DNA from: Branchiostoma floridae
Lineage: Eukaryota; Chordata; Leptocardii; Amphioxiformes; Branchiostomatidae
Direction: 5' to 3'
Length of the DNA stretch: 64,000 nucleotides
NCBI RefSeq assembly: GCF_000003815.2
Contig: NC_049992.1
Span: 2,614,207 to 2,678,206 of the forward strand
Position numbers and translations under genes: made by a program. A model generated the notes under the pieces. That model saw only the letters and a program-made list of their open reading frames with translations. It had not been told where the DNA came from and searched no databases. Shown here piece by piece: positions 12,300 through 24,100 of this stretch (positions are counted from its first letter, which is position 1; each line of letters begins with the position of its first letter).

Positions 12300-12640
12300 C
12301 TTCTTTTCCGTTTTATGAACGAAAACGCACTTCGGTCATGTGGGGTTCAGATTGAGCTAGAATTGTCTATGTCGAACATAGCGGGCGGACAGCGCCCTCG
12401 CTTTACGCGAAAGTGGATCGTCTTGGTTTTTCATAGCTCGCCAAAAAAACGCCGGATTTCTTCCAAATTTGGTCGATATATCAATGAAATCTTACTTAGT
12501 TGCTGTATGAAGTCCCATGTAGTTATCTTTATCGATTATTGAGTTTCGAACCTTTGAAGTTTGGAACATAGCGGTCGGAGCGCGCTCTCACTTTGCGCAA
12601 AACTAGTACGGCTTGGTTTTTCATATCTCTCCAAGGAAAC
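12300..12640 (+). repeat. Two diverged direct repeats with 'GAACATAGCGG...CTTGGTTTTTCATA'
   Basis: Segments around 12375-12440 and 12565-12630 share GAACATAGCGG, the GCGCYCTC block and CTTGGTTTTTCATA with similar spacing. A third fragment near 12775 repeats 'caaacgcacttccg'. No coding role can be supported. Confidence 0.5.
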
Positions 12641-13794
12641 GGGTTTGAACTGTTGTGTGGTCAGGGAAAACAAGGGAAGATAAATGTATTTGCAAGCAGG
12701 ATAACGGAAAAATTTTTAACAACAAAATATACAAGTAGTATGTTTAGAATACCCCTCTCATTTCGTTTGATGAAGACAAACGCACTTCCGTACAGGTGTA
12801 TGTGGTTCGTTTGGACGTGGGTTTCTGGCTAGAACGTGTAGGACTTCATGTCTCCTATTAGAATCAGATTTCTTAAATTTGGCTGAAATGTTGATAAATG
12901 CCTGTGAAGTCGTTATGTCAAATGCTATGCTAAAATCATGGATCATTATCAAGTTACTTGTTGCTTGGTAATATCATTAGTGTCGAACACATGGGGCATT
13001 CACTATTCCCCACCTCCGCACGTTTTCCAAACACCATGTCTACAAAACTCTACACTGATTGGGTTGGCATCCATCTGTCTCGGAAGATAATTGTAGGTAG
13101 ACATGGTAAGGTCTGCATGACCTGCACTTGGGTTTTTAAGGTGAAGGAGGGGTGTGCACTTCCTTCACCACCCTCTCGTCTACTGGCGCACTAACATATT
13201 CACATACATAAACACATAACCAGTCCATTTATTCACCTGTACACTTGAGGTGGATACGGCTTCGGCTTAATCAAGTCCAGGTTTAGGTCCACAGGTTTGG
13301 GCTCAGATCCGAACCTGACCATGTCTAGTTGACATATTATAAGACAGAAGTTCTTGGTGAGAAGATTCTTAAGTCAAACCAATTGTGATATATTTGAATG
13401 TTGCACAAAATTTTTCATTTGTACCTCATGGTTAACTCAGGAACGTATGGAACATATTGTCCTAAAACAGAATCAATATGATAGAGTCATATCATATTTC
13501 ATCGAGGCAATCAGATCTAGATTTACTTTATTTATCCCCTTTCTGTCAAATCACCTACTAGGATTTCTAAATATAAATGTCGACATTAATACTTTGTTCA
13601 GTTTTGTTTAAATTTCAGAATTAGGTCAGGTAATTTGGTATCTACCCATGTTCCACACACATGTATACAATTTTAACACATATTATATAGATAAAGTCAA
13701 TCAATGATGACAATAGGCCAATCCATCAATATCCGCCCCAGAGTCTATTATATCAAAATGAATGAATAAAGAGGCTCTTTTTCTCACAACTCTT

Positions 13795-14516
13795 TCTTTA
13801 TTTCAGACCAATGTTTCAGTAACCATCTGTCACTCCTTGGGACAATATTGGGCAGTATATGCACTGTAGCTATATACACAAATGTAGATCTTGCTGCTTT
13901 CAGATACAGTCACAAGCGTTTACATATATACAGTGATTGCAGATGTACGGATTCAAGGATGCACATTTCTCAGGCATCGAAATATGAACCAATGAATATG
14001 ACACACTGCACACAAAAGGCATTCGAAACAATAGAGTTAACAGGTGTAGTTTAGTTTTTTTTCTAAATGGCATATCAAACTATCACAAATAGAGGTATAT
14101 ACAGTACTCCAATTGGAAAAGCAAACTCACATTACACTTAGTATCAGCAGGATACAAATTATTGTGCTAAATACAAGATTCATTGTACATTCACTTAGTA
14201 TATGCTTTATACAGTTTCATTACCCTGAGTATCATCCTCCGTAGTGACAGCTGGCTCAGTACTTTCCCTTGCTAATCACGGTGGTTAGCAAGCAAGCAGG
14301 AGTTTTATAGAGACCTTGTCCTAAATATGTGCAACTCAGATGACTTGGCATCAAAGAGAACAAAATAAAACAACACAGTCCTATTCTACAATTCATTAGG
14401 ACACCTATTTCTAACCAATCTACCTGACAATTTCATATTTGTCTACTAGTATATGACCAGTAGTCTTCAATCAGACCAAGGACATTGTAAACAACTGAAG
14501 CTGGTGTTTGACCACT
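13795..14516 (-). other. Probable 3' UTR of the minus-strand gene ending at 14517
   Basis: The stretch downstream of the stop codon of the terminal exon has no exon. It reaches a minus-strand AATAAA at 13797-13802. A plus-strand AATAAA lies only 27 bp away at 13765-13770, which fits convergent transcription. Inferred only. Confidence 0.3.
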
Positions 14517-14615
14517 CTATACAGACAGACAGCAGTGATGCATGATGAGCTTCATCTCCTGCTCTGTAATCTGCTTCCCTACTTCTGCCAGTTCACGTTT
14601 CCAGACATCGATGAA
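14517..14615 (-). CDS. Terminal coding exon of an unidentified minus-strand gene
   Basis: On the minus strand a strong acceptor (CTTTTTTTCAG) is followed in phase 0 by 32 sense codons and a TAG stop. The peptide is amphipathic and charged (FIDVWKRELAEVGKQ, then ITEQEMKLIMHHC), typical of a conserved helical C-terminus rather than random sequence. I cannot name the family. Upstream exons would lie to the right. One weak candidate ends at a donor at 16861, but its phase does not join directly. Confidence 0.5.
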   Translation of the reverse strand, partial: FIDVWKRELAEVGKQITEQEMKLIMHHCCLSV

Positions 14616-14675
14616 CTGAAAAAAAGAAATACCTGTACGTTTATGAAGGTTAGACATCCAGGTAAACAACATTAA

Positions 14676-14770
14676 AATAGAACTCAATCTCTAGAACTGG
14701 ATAAAAAAACAGATATTTACTTCTGGACGTTTCGAGTGACATCCATCACTATTCTTCAGCATCACTAGAA
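14676..14770 (+). repeat. Second copy of the 1083-1185 interspersed repeat
   Basis: Shares 'actcaatctc', 'gaactgga', 'acttc' and the GACGTTTCGAGTGACATCC core, followed by a CTTCAGCATCACTAG end. Confidence 0.55.
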
Positions 14771-14934
14771 TGAACTGGCAGGACAATTCAATACAAAGAA
14801 AAAAAAAGAAGTGTTCTAAGTGATGTACTTCTGATTAAACAGTTGTAACATCCAGTCACCAATGGAGATGTGAAGGGCATTTATCTTGTTCTCAGATAGC
14901 TAAATTAAGTAATGAACCTGTACAATACATTACA

Positions 14935-15235
14935 TGTACCTTACCTTACCTAGCCTAGATACCAGACCCCAGCCTGATCACCAATAAAATATCTATCATA
15001 GATATTTTTGAGGCTATACATTACCTGTTTGGTACTTTACCTCAGTGTCCAGCTTAGATCAAGGAACCATGCATACATTACCTGTACAGTACTTACCGGG
15101 TATCCAGACCAAGAAGCTATGCATGTGTTACATATATACGGTACTTACATTTACGTGGTATACAGACAGACAAACAAACCATACTGATACAATACTTAGT
15201 TTGTATACAGACCAACAAGCCATGCAAATATTACT
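14935..15235 (+). repeat. Degenerate tandem repeat, about 50-60 bp period
   Basis: Repeated units contain 'cattacctgt', 'gtactta', 'tatccagacc' and 'aagcyatgcat'. They are diverged and include sequences resembling splice donors, so exon calls here would be false. Confidence 0.55.
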
Positions 15236-15423
15236 TAACAATGTCAGGTCCCACCCTGGAGTACAACACTCCAACAATCTGTTGTGGGACATCAGCTATG
15301 TAAGTATGAATAAATTACTGGTTAGACATCTTAGACAATTCCAGCCATTGCCTGACCAAATAAGTCTATAATTATAAGGTGCTGTTAAGTGTTTCATCTG
15401 CACTTGGCATATGCAGGCATATA

Positions 15424-15764
15424 CAGGGCTCGAAATACCACCTGCATATGTAGATTAGTGCAGGTAAAATTGGAGCTGTGCAGGTATTTCTGGTATCTAC
15501 ATGCATGTAACCTGCACTAGTCCATGTACTGGGTTTTATACATAAATGTCCTATGATGTAGGTGTATATTGTTTGTTATTAGGCTGCATTGACTGTTACC
15601 ATACATAAAGTAAAAAAGAAAATAGCAATAGTTCCTGAACAATTTTAGCATGATCCATACTTCCTAAATTCAGAGTGGTGCAGGCAAAATTTGCCTGGTG
15701 CAGGTAATTCTCAATTTTACCTGCACCAGTGCAGGTATGCAGGAAAAAGGCATTTCTAGCCCTG
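15424..15764. mobile_element. hAT-like MITE, copy 1
   Basis: Begins CAGGGCTCGAAATA and ends TTTCTAGCCCTG. Termini of the CAGGGCTCGAAAT type are typical of hAT elements. The 341-bp body is shared with the copy at 16171. A clear 8-bp target duplication was not found. Confidence 0.75.
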
Positions 15765-16170
15765 GCATATGTAAGGCTTCCTTCAGTCAATATTGACCAT
15801 GGGAAACTAGAAGCATCAATGTTTTGGATTAATGTTTAACTCACAATTTTGGATTTTACCATTGGAGGGACCCAGGTGGCCATGCAGTATAGCTGGCAAC
15901 TAGAGTGAGTATCAATTTCTACAGGTGCACTAGTAGAGCTATACAAAAACATTTTATGCTGACTGAAGAGACCTTCTCTCTCAAACAAGAAGAGGTGCTG
16001 CCCACATCATTGCAATGCAAGGTATCAATATATATATTCAAGTAAACTAGGATTTGAGGCCTGGCCTACATGTATGTCAGGACATAGAGCTGTGGACAGG
16101 TACACAGGTTTACGTATAAGGTACAGGTCCGGATCTGAACATGTACCTAAAAAGTTTGATCAACTATAGG

Positions 16171-16503
16171 CAGGGCTCGAAATACCACCTGCATATGCAG
16201 GCTAGTGCAGGTAAAATTGGAGCTTTGCGGGTATTTCAAGTGTCTACCTGCACCTAACCCCCACTGGTCCATGTACTGTGGGTTTTATACATAAATGTCC
16301 TATAATGTAGCTGTGTATGGATTGTTACTAGCTGCATTAACTGTAACCACCTATAAATAATTAGAAAAATTGCAATGGTTTCTGAACACTTTTAGTATGA
16401 GCCATACTTCCTAAATTCAGACTGGTGCAGGTAAAATTTGTCTGGTGCAGGTAATTTTAAATGTTAGGTACTTTGTATGCAGAAAAAAGTATTTCGAGCC
16501 CTG
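16171..16503. mobile_element. hAT-like MITE, copy 2
   Basis: Begins CAGGGCTCGAAATACCACC and ends TATTTCGAGCCCTG. It is collinear with the copy 0.7 kb to the left, with many substitutions, in the same orientation. Confidence 0.8.
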
Positions 16504-16861
16504 ATATGTAAGTTATAAAAATAGCCAACTGACTGTTATGATAATGAACTGTCATCATTGTATGATTCTATGAATATTAACATACATTGTATTTGAGCTT
16601 CATAACAAAGTTTTCTTAATTTTCAATTGCAAGATTATAACAAATGTCATCATTGATTTGGAATTGACTTATCTGTGGTCAATTTACACTTTATGTAAAA
16701 CCCACTATTGATTTAGTTTGTTGTAGGTACAGGAACAGGTCCGGGCCAGTACCTAGAGGATTTTACAGGTACAGTACAGACTAGTACAGGTACAGATATT
16801 TAGGTCCACAGCCCTACAGGGGTTATTATTGTTCTGACACTGCTTCAATATTCCTTCTTAC

Positions 16862-16925
16862 CACATACAATCATAGAATCAATCAACTTCAGTACATCGT
16901 GGTATCATACAAAAGTCAATTTTCC
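16862..16925 (-). CDS. Weak candidate exon for the minus-strand gene
   Basis: On the minus strand a short open segment (HDVLKLIDSMIVC) ends at a consensus donor GTAAGA. No convincing acceptor was found, since a MITE boundary abuts it, and its phase does not match the exon at 14517. Listed because the coding content looks better than chance. Confidence 0.15.
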
Positions 16926-17014
16926 TAGCCTGGGTACTATCCCTATTCTACCGGGGCTCCTTACACTCGCTACCCTAAAAAAGCCCCGGTAGAAAACGGA
17001 TGGTACCCAGGCTA
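16926..17014. mobile_element. 89-bp palindromic element
   Basis: TAGCCTGGGTACTATCC at the left pairs with GGATGGTACCCAGGCTA at the right, with an inner pair TACCGGGGCT/AGCCCCGGTA. This is a snap-back MITE. Confidence 0.7.
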
Positions 17015-17682
17015 AAAAATTCTATTCTTCTACATTCAATACGTTATAGCTGGTCATTTGTCTAACCTTCCTGGGCACTTACATTTCATAATAAAGTTTT
17101 TTTGGCCAAACTGTTTAGTTGCACGCTCGCATCATTTTTGGGGTTCCCATAGGATGTAATCCATATATCAACATGGCCTTAGTTCAGTTTCTAGAGGTGG
17201 CCTACACCAGCCTTGCATTGAGCAACACCATTAAAAAAATATAAAATAGAAAGATGGAAGCAGTTATTGTGTACTAGTAGCACAATAAGTTACACTTTCA
17301 AACTGGTACTAGTAGACTTGTGTGGCACACTACTGTGCTACATTGCTTTGAACCTGAATTTAACTCAATCGGATTCCTATCATAATCTGAGAGGGATGTA
17401 CATAACCACAGTTACATGTAGCCATTGTAGGTACCCATTTCCACCTAAGTGACTGAAGTGATGTCAAGTGCCTTTCCCAAGGGCACAACATCAGAGGCAT
17501 GTCAGGGGATTCAAACCCAGGACCTCTGGGTTCTCGGTCAAACACCCTACTACTAGAAGTAACTGTTACTAGTATGCCAATATGACACCAATGTCAGGAT
17601 GACACCACTGTTCATGTCCAGAGGATCAGGTTCTAGTCCGGACCCACTATAGTAGTATAGTAGTCCCATATCATATTTTGCG

Positions 17683-18290
17683 GTCTGCCTAAACACCACA
17701 TACGACCACAACAACCACAAACGACTCTAATAAGCAGTGTATATGGGGCAATGACCTTGTGTGACGCACTGGAGACAGTATTTATACATTTATGAATTTA
17801 AAAAAACAAAGCAAGTCCTGTGCATTCACCAGTTATTTAGACTTATTTCGCTGATTTCAAGATCGAAGCAATTCATGGCCACCATGTTGGATCGCCCGTG
17901 CTAGGAGTCTGCCTGTGGAAGTTCTCAATACCTTCCTCCTTTCATAGACGACAGGGCGATAAAACTATGGAAGCTGTTCATTCATAGGTTATAGCATACC
18001 GCAATTCTATCATTGTCAACTTATAAAAACATGTATTCTAAGTGTTTTTCAGGCTCAAATGTTAGCAAGCATGATCCAACATGGTGGCCAAGAATCTCTT
18101 TCATCTTAAAACGGAAATAAGTTGAAATAACTGGTGAATACATAGGATGCTGCATTTTTTTAAAATTCATAAATGTATAAACAATGTCTCCAGAGCGTAC
18201 ACAAGGTCGTTGCCCCATATACACTGCATATTAGAGTCGTTTGTGGTCGTTTGAGGTTGTTTGTGGTGTTTAGGCAGACACCATATATTT
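17683..18290. mobile_element. Fold-back element with arms of about 230 bp
   Basis: The arm at about 17683-17920 reappears in reverse complement at about 18060-18290: 'gtctgcctaaacacca' against 'tggtgtttaggcagac', and 'ccaccatgttggatc' against 'gatccaacatggtgg'. The arms are diverged. The loop is about 140 bp. No transposase frame is present. Confidence 0.7.
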
Positions 18291-18889
18291 TGGAGAGCGA
18301 GACATGTGTAGAGGTCTCTGTGTTACAAGTTACCGTCTGTACAAGTTGGAAGTCAAACATTTAACTAAATTTTAAGTTATTTTCATTATCAACAACTAAT
18401 ATGAGATAGAAAACGAAGGTGTAACATTCAACATTTCATTTTGTTTCATCGTACTTTCTTTTTTCTTCTTTGGTATGGCTGACTGTTTAATAATTAATTT
18501 AGCAAACTATCTCCCCTAAAAGACGGAATAAGACCAATAACTATTGTCAGTTTTTCCTGCCCGGTGCAGCAAGAATTTTGTGCCAGTCCCTGATACTAGT
18601 ACTAAGTACCCACCTAGCCAAGCATGATAGAAAGGGTACTAGTACTGATTTCAACTGCTCTGGCGCTTGATTTTGGTAATGGCGCATGCACAGTCACATT
18701 CGGTGCAGGCCGTTGTACAAATTTTCAATGCCATAGAATTTTCAATGGAACAGTCATGGTGCCTCAACAACCCATCCAGAGATCAAGGGATATTAAAATA
18801 CAATGTAGGTGAGGTGAGCTAAAAACTTTTATGCAGTCTATGATGGAAAAAACAGTACATTAGGATCTAGCAATCATTCTAGGCATCCT

Positions 18890-20204
18890 TTTTGGTACCA
18901 AGATAGCAGCATTTTTCACAGCAATCCCTATCTATCCCTGACCTATCATGTGTCAAGACAGGAACATTTTGAGTGCACAGTCAGCATCTTGTACTGTTGT
19001 AGTCTTGTTTTTGTTTCATAGAAATTCATAGAGAACTAGGGAACATCAGCTACTGGTGTAATGACTACTACTACTATCACCGGAAGTGGGTACCCAGTGG
19101 ACATCGAAACTAGCCCATCGTTTGCTGCCTTGTCCAGATACGAAATGTGTACGTGTAACACACAGTTAGAGCCACTCTCTAATTGCAGAAATCAAATTTT
19201 GTTCCCGTGTCATCACAGTAGTGTTTCCCTTTGTATGTCAATGCAGGGCTTTGCTGGAGAATTGCAGAACAAATCTTGCTGATTACCAATTTGTGTGCAC
19301 TTTGCTGGTGCAGAACCAACATCCCACCACAAGGCAAAACACTGTGATTATGAAAATAAACAATTTGAAGGTAACTTGTGCATTGTTTGGGAAATATTTC
19401 AAGTTTTACAAGGAGACTTGCATAGGGCCCCACTGTAGGCGGGCTGAATCTGCAGCTGGTACACCAAAATGGCAGACTTCACTTGTGATATGGAAGCTGG
19501 TTAGTTGCTATGGGGAGGATCATGTAACTGAATAAGCCGTATAAAAGGAGGATACTAGGACCTGCCAAGGTAGCCTGCCCTAGCCAGCCCATATTTTCCT
19601 GGAACCCCCTGTCACTACTAGTCATATGCAAATACATATGGGAAAATATCTCGGTATCTGGCTCACAGAGACAAGAAATATCTAAGACTTACGTGTTACT
19701 TGATAAGGTCTTCTTCTTTGAATGGCCTGTATCAAGTAGTTTACTAAATTGAACTGAATATTGAAGCATGCAATATGGACAGTCAAATTACACAGTGAAT
19801 GCCTTACCGTATATCTGCCCCGATGGAACAGAGGAATATTTTAGCCATGCTCTGAATACCACCTTACTTTACCTTTAGACTAAAGAGCCTTCTTTCCAGG
19901 GAAGTCCGTTCCACTGCCGACCGGATAATGCCAGGGATGGACGCCAGGCCAGGCAGGATACTGGCCAGCTGCAGGCTATCGCTACAAAACAGGCCGCCAT
20001 TTTGTTTGAAGTGATCAGCTGGTCAGCTCGACTCCCATCACGCAATGCGCGTCACAGCGTCTAATTTACCGTCATTAGTCTGCCACCGACAAGCTTCGCT
20101 AATGGCAGCGATCTGGAACACTGGATCGTAATCTATACCCGATACTATCGCCTAATGATTTCCCATTTTTAACGACAAGAAACGCTAATGACAACAGTAT
20201 CGGG
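18890..20204 (+). mobile_element. 1.3-kb repeat element, copy A
   Basis: Nearly identical to 30231-31545, with only a few differences seen by eye (for example one base deleted near the left edge and GTCATATG against GTGATATG near 19620). Both copies end exactly at AGTATCGGGTG, after which the flanks differ, so this is a real element boundary. The last 70 bp form an inverted stem, ACCCGATACT...AGTATCGGGT. Short open frames inside (up to 104 codons) resemble nothing I know. The left boundary is not defined, because copy B starts in a gap. Confidence 0.75.
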
Positions 20205-20292
20205 TGGCCATCCATGGCTGGAATACCAGACAGAGTAAGGCCAACGGAAGCAAGACAAGGATCGATCAAAGTATCAAAGTCGCGGCCCGCCA

Positions 20293-20676
20293 GCATGTCA
20301 GCCCTACGGGCCTCCCGCTTTGAAACCACGGCATGTCAGCCCTACGGGCCTCCCGCTCCGAAACCACGGCATGTCAGCTTTACGGGCCTCTCGCTCGGAG
20401 ACCACGGCATGTCAGCCCTACGGGCCTCCCGCTTTGAAACCACGGCATGTCAGTCCTCCGGGCCTCCCGCTCCGAGACCACGGCATGTCAGCCCTACGGG
20501 CCTCCCGCTCCAAAACCACGGCATGTCAGCTTTACGGGCCTCCCGCTCCGAGACCACGGCATGTCAGCCCTACGGGCCTCCCGCTCCGAGACCACGGCAT
20601 GTCAGCCCTAGTCTACGGACCTCCCGCTCCGAGACCACGGCATGCCAGTCCTACGGGCTTTTGCTCCTAGACCACG
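20293..20676 (+). repeat. GC-rich 38-bp minisatellite, about 10 units
   Basis: The unit starts GCATGTCAGCCCTACGGGCC and ends ACCACG. The period of 38 is not a multiple of three, so the reading phase rotates. The long open frames spanning the array in two frames (up to 226 codons) are therefore best seen as a by-product of a stop-free unit. One unit carries a short insertion near 20610. The array lies between the end of copy A and the 5' LTR. Confidence 0.85.
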
Positions 20677-20923
20677 CCTTGCAAGCCTTGCGTACTTTTC
20701 CGGGACGTAGCGAAAAAAAAAGTGGAAAAGGCAAAGTGAGGACGATAGGAAAATCTCAGCCCATGCTTCAGACAGGAAATCTTACTCGCCTGCAGTTGAA
20801 AAGCGACCTTCTCTTCAGCCACAGCCTCTCAACTTTAATCTCAACCTCAACCAGGCTATCGTGGAGCCTATCCTCGAAGTTGACCCCTGTATAGACGTAA
20901 GCACATTTACATGTATCACTCTG

Positions 20924-21083
20924 CGCCATAGTTATGTTATGTTAATGTTATGTTATGACGTCAGCGGTGTCCCGGATGTTCTCCGCCATATTGTTGAAGA
21001 GTATCCAGAAGTTATTAAACCGTGCTGCGTTCATCCCTTGCACTCGCGTCGTCCTTTGCGATCCTGGTAGTTCACTACTGACG
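20924..21083 (+). repeat. 5' LTR, 160 bp
   Basis: Identical to 26590-26749. It is very short for an LTR. It contains the palindromic CRE-type site TGACGTCA at 20956-20963 and a short AT-rich repeated start (TTATGTTATGTTAATG). Confidence 0.9.
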
Positions 21084-21106
21084 TGGTAGCAGCGATAGGA
21101 TTCGAA
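21084..21106 (+). other. Primer-binding site
   Basis: The sequence directly after the LTR begins TGGTAGCAGCGATAGGAT and continues into TTCGAA. Its complement reads as a tRNA 3' end (TTCGAAT loop, stem, acceptor strand, A discriminator, CCA), so complementarity may extend through the T-loop, beyond the usual 18 nt. The tRNA identity was not established. Confidence 0.75.
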
Positions 21107-21156
21107 CTACCCACCAAGACAAAAAATTGCCGGGATACGCTCCTTAAACGACCGTG

Positions 21157-24100
21157 ATGGCATCGAATCGCACTCGGAAACAGTGGCCTCTGACAACATC
21201 GGAAACCATAACGTCATTCGAATCATGGAAAAACAACCTGGTCTACGGCCTATCGCTTGATCCCAACTTTGCTCCCTTTCTCGCCCCCGGCGCCACGTGG
21301 CAAAAGCAGAGCCGAGGGGTGGAAAATCGCGGCTTAGTGGCTGACGGTGAAGACGTCCCGGAAGCTCAGAGGAAAACAGCAGCACAGAAGGCCGCCATTT
21401 TGGACATGCTCCTTGGCCAGATCGCCAATTTCTGCCCTATCATCGCCAGATCTCGCATCTGCAAGGCAAGTGTGTCTCTGAACGACATATGGCAAACTAT
21501 TCGCTTACACTTTGGGTTTCAGTCCACGGGGGGATATTTCCTCGACATCGCTAATATTAAGCTGGAACCAAACGAGAAACCGGAGGATTTGTACCAACGA
21601 TTATGTGCCGCTGTAGAAGATAGCATGCTCACTGCGGCAGGGCCTATCACTCACCACGGGGAGGCTATGACGGCTGACGAAGAGCTCACACCGTCTCTCG
21701 AAAACTTCATTGTCTTAACATGGCTCAAACTAATCCATCCTGACCTACCAGCGCTCATCAAGCAACGGTATGGCCCTGAGCTTCGAAATAAGACTCTAGC
21801 CTCCATTAAGCCAGAAATATCCTTGGCCTTGTCGTCTCTCTTGGACGAACTTCGTAGCACGGAAGACATCCGCACTCTCCGTCTCACTCAGAACCGCCAG
21901 CCGTACCGGAAGTACCCATCCACCCGCCCCCAAGGCGCCAAGACCAAGTTCAAGACTAACTCCAACACCAAGAGTAGCCCAGCTACGTGTCCACTTTGTG
22001 AACAGGTAGGCAGACCAGCATTTGACCACTATCTAAGTGTCTGTCCGTATCTCCCTGCAAAGGATAAGAAGTACATGGTGCGTACTCGTGCAGTAGAGAT
22101 AGATGATGTGTATGACGTTGATGATGACATCCACTCTGATGAAGAGGAGGAACCCAGTATTTGTCAGGCCAAAACCATTTCTCCTGTACCAGAGCCATCT
22201 CCTCATGTGTCACGTGTTGCTATCCGTGCATCCCCACATCTAGATGCCTTTCATCATGGACAAACTGTACGCATTTTGTTGGATTCTGGTGCAGAGTCTA
22301 GCATGATACGAGCGGATGAGGCGAAGCGACTCGGCTTGCGCATCAACCCAAACACAACACAGACCCCAAGCCAAGCAGATGGAGGTCGTATGTCAGGTAT
22401 GCTAGGGGAATGCACGACAACATTTTACCGGCAGAAACTACCACTTCGCTTTGAAGCCCTTGTTGTCACAGATCTTGCCTCTCCAATCATTGCAGGCAGC
22501 CCTTTCCTGGAAGCAAACGGGTTCACTATTGACTTCACTCAACGCCAGATCCGCCTCCCAGATGGATCCATCTCCAGTTACACTCCATCCGTCAAAAGAC
22601 ACAACCCGCACATCCACCGGATCTCCCACAACCTGATTCGCATGCAGGACAAGTCAACCACCCTGTGGCCCTCTGACTTCTTGGAACTCCAACTACCCGA
22701 GGACCTGAAAGACTACCCTGATGTCGCCCTTGAACCCCGTCTTGATTCTCTTTCCACCCAGCAGGCAAAGGCGTTCCACCAGGGTACGTACCACAATATT
22801 GCAGGCTACATAAGAGTCCCAAACATCTCGTGTGCACCTGTCCACATCGCAAAGAACATGCATCTCTTTAATGCTGTGCCAGTGGTCTCGGTTGTCTCTC
22901 CCTCCCCAACTCTGCGGTCTTCAACTGTTCCCCCTGACCAACCACCTTCGTACCAACATCAGCCTTTCTCTGACTCCGTCCATCTCGATCCAAACAACAT
23001 CCTCAGTTCTACTCAGCGGTATGCCATGTCATCAGCCCTTCAAGAGTTTGACCAGGTTTTCAACCCCCAGTTTCCTGGCTACAACGGCGCAGTCGGCCCC
23101 ATCCAGGCCGTAGTCAACATGGGTCCAGCGCAGCCCCCACAACGTAAGGGACGTCTTCCCCTCTATGGCAAAAACCGCCTCGTCGAGTTGCAGCACACCT
23201 TAGATGACCTTGAATCCAAAGGCGTCATTGCTACTCCAGAGGATGCTCAGACGGTGGTGGAGTATTTGAATCCATCATTTCTCGTCAATAAACCAAATGG
23301 CGGACATCGCCTCGTCACAGCATTCACCGACGTGGCAAAATATTGCAAGCCTCAACCATCGCTCCTGCCAAACGTTAACATGGTCATGCGCCAGATAGCG
23401 TGTTGGAAATACATCATAGTCTCCGATCTTACCTCGGCATACCATCAAATCCCTCTACACCCGAACTCTCGCAAATATTGCGGCATTGTCACCCCGTATA
23501 AGGGCATCAGAGTGTACTGCCGCAGTGCCATGGGAATGCCAGGCAGTGAGACAGCACTGGAGGAGCTGATGTCACGCGTCTTAGGTGATCTGTTGATGCG
23601 TGGAATCGTCGCCAAAATTGCCGATGATTTGTACTGCGGAGGAAACACATTTCAAGAACTCCTCGCCAACTGGAAGGAAGTCCTAACTGCCCTCCAGGCC
23701 AGCGATTTACGCCTTTCCCCGTCCAAAACCATCATCTGTCCAGCAACTACCACGATTCTAGGATGGCACTGGAACCAGGGCCAGATATCAGCCTCTCAAC
23801 ACACATTATGCACGCTGGCTACGTGCTCTCCACCCCCATCCATCACAGCCCTACGCTCCTTCATTGGGTCTTACAAGGCCCTGTCTCGCGTCATTCCAGG
23901 CACATCGGTACTCTTGGGACCGTTAGACAACCTGGTCGCAGGCCGATCATCCGGCGATCCCATCCAATGGTCAGATGAGATGCTTGAGGTATTCCGCAAG
24001 GCTCAGCGGGGCTTGGATCAGCATCAAGCGGTTGTTCTCCCTAGACCGGATGACGAACTCTGGTTAGCAACCGATGCCGCTGCCCGCCCAACTGGCATAG

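Noticed and set aside
15045..15371. 108-codon plus-strand frame and apparent splice donors
   Set aside because: Lies across degenerate tandem repeats. The donor-like sequences recur with the repeat unit.
19061..19535. Small open frames of 73, 84 and 104 codons, also present at 30402-30876
   Set aside because: They are identical because they lie in the two copies of a repeat element. No protein-like signature.
20214..20894. 226-codon open frame with repeated Pro/Arg-rich motifs
   Set aside because: It is produced by a 38-bp minisatellite whose period is not a multiple of three, and a second frame is open too. No splice or promoter support.
21154..21156. GTG as start of gag-pol
   Set aside because: An ATG follows at once at 21157 and is the normal eukaryotic start.
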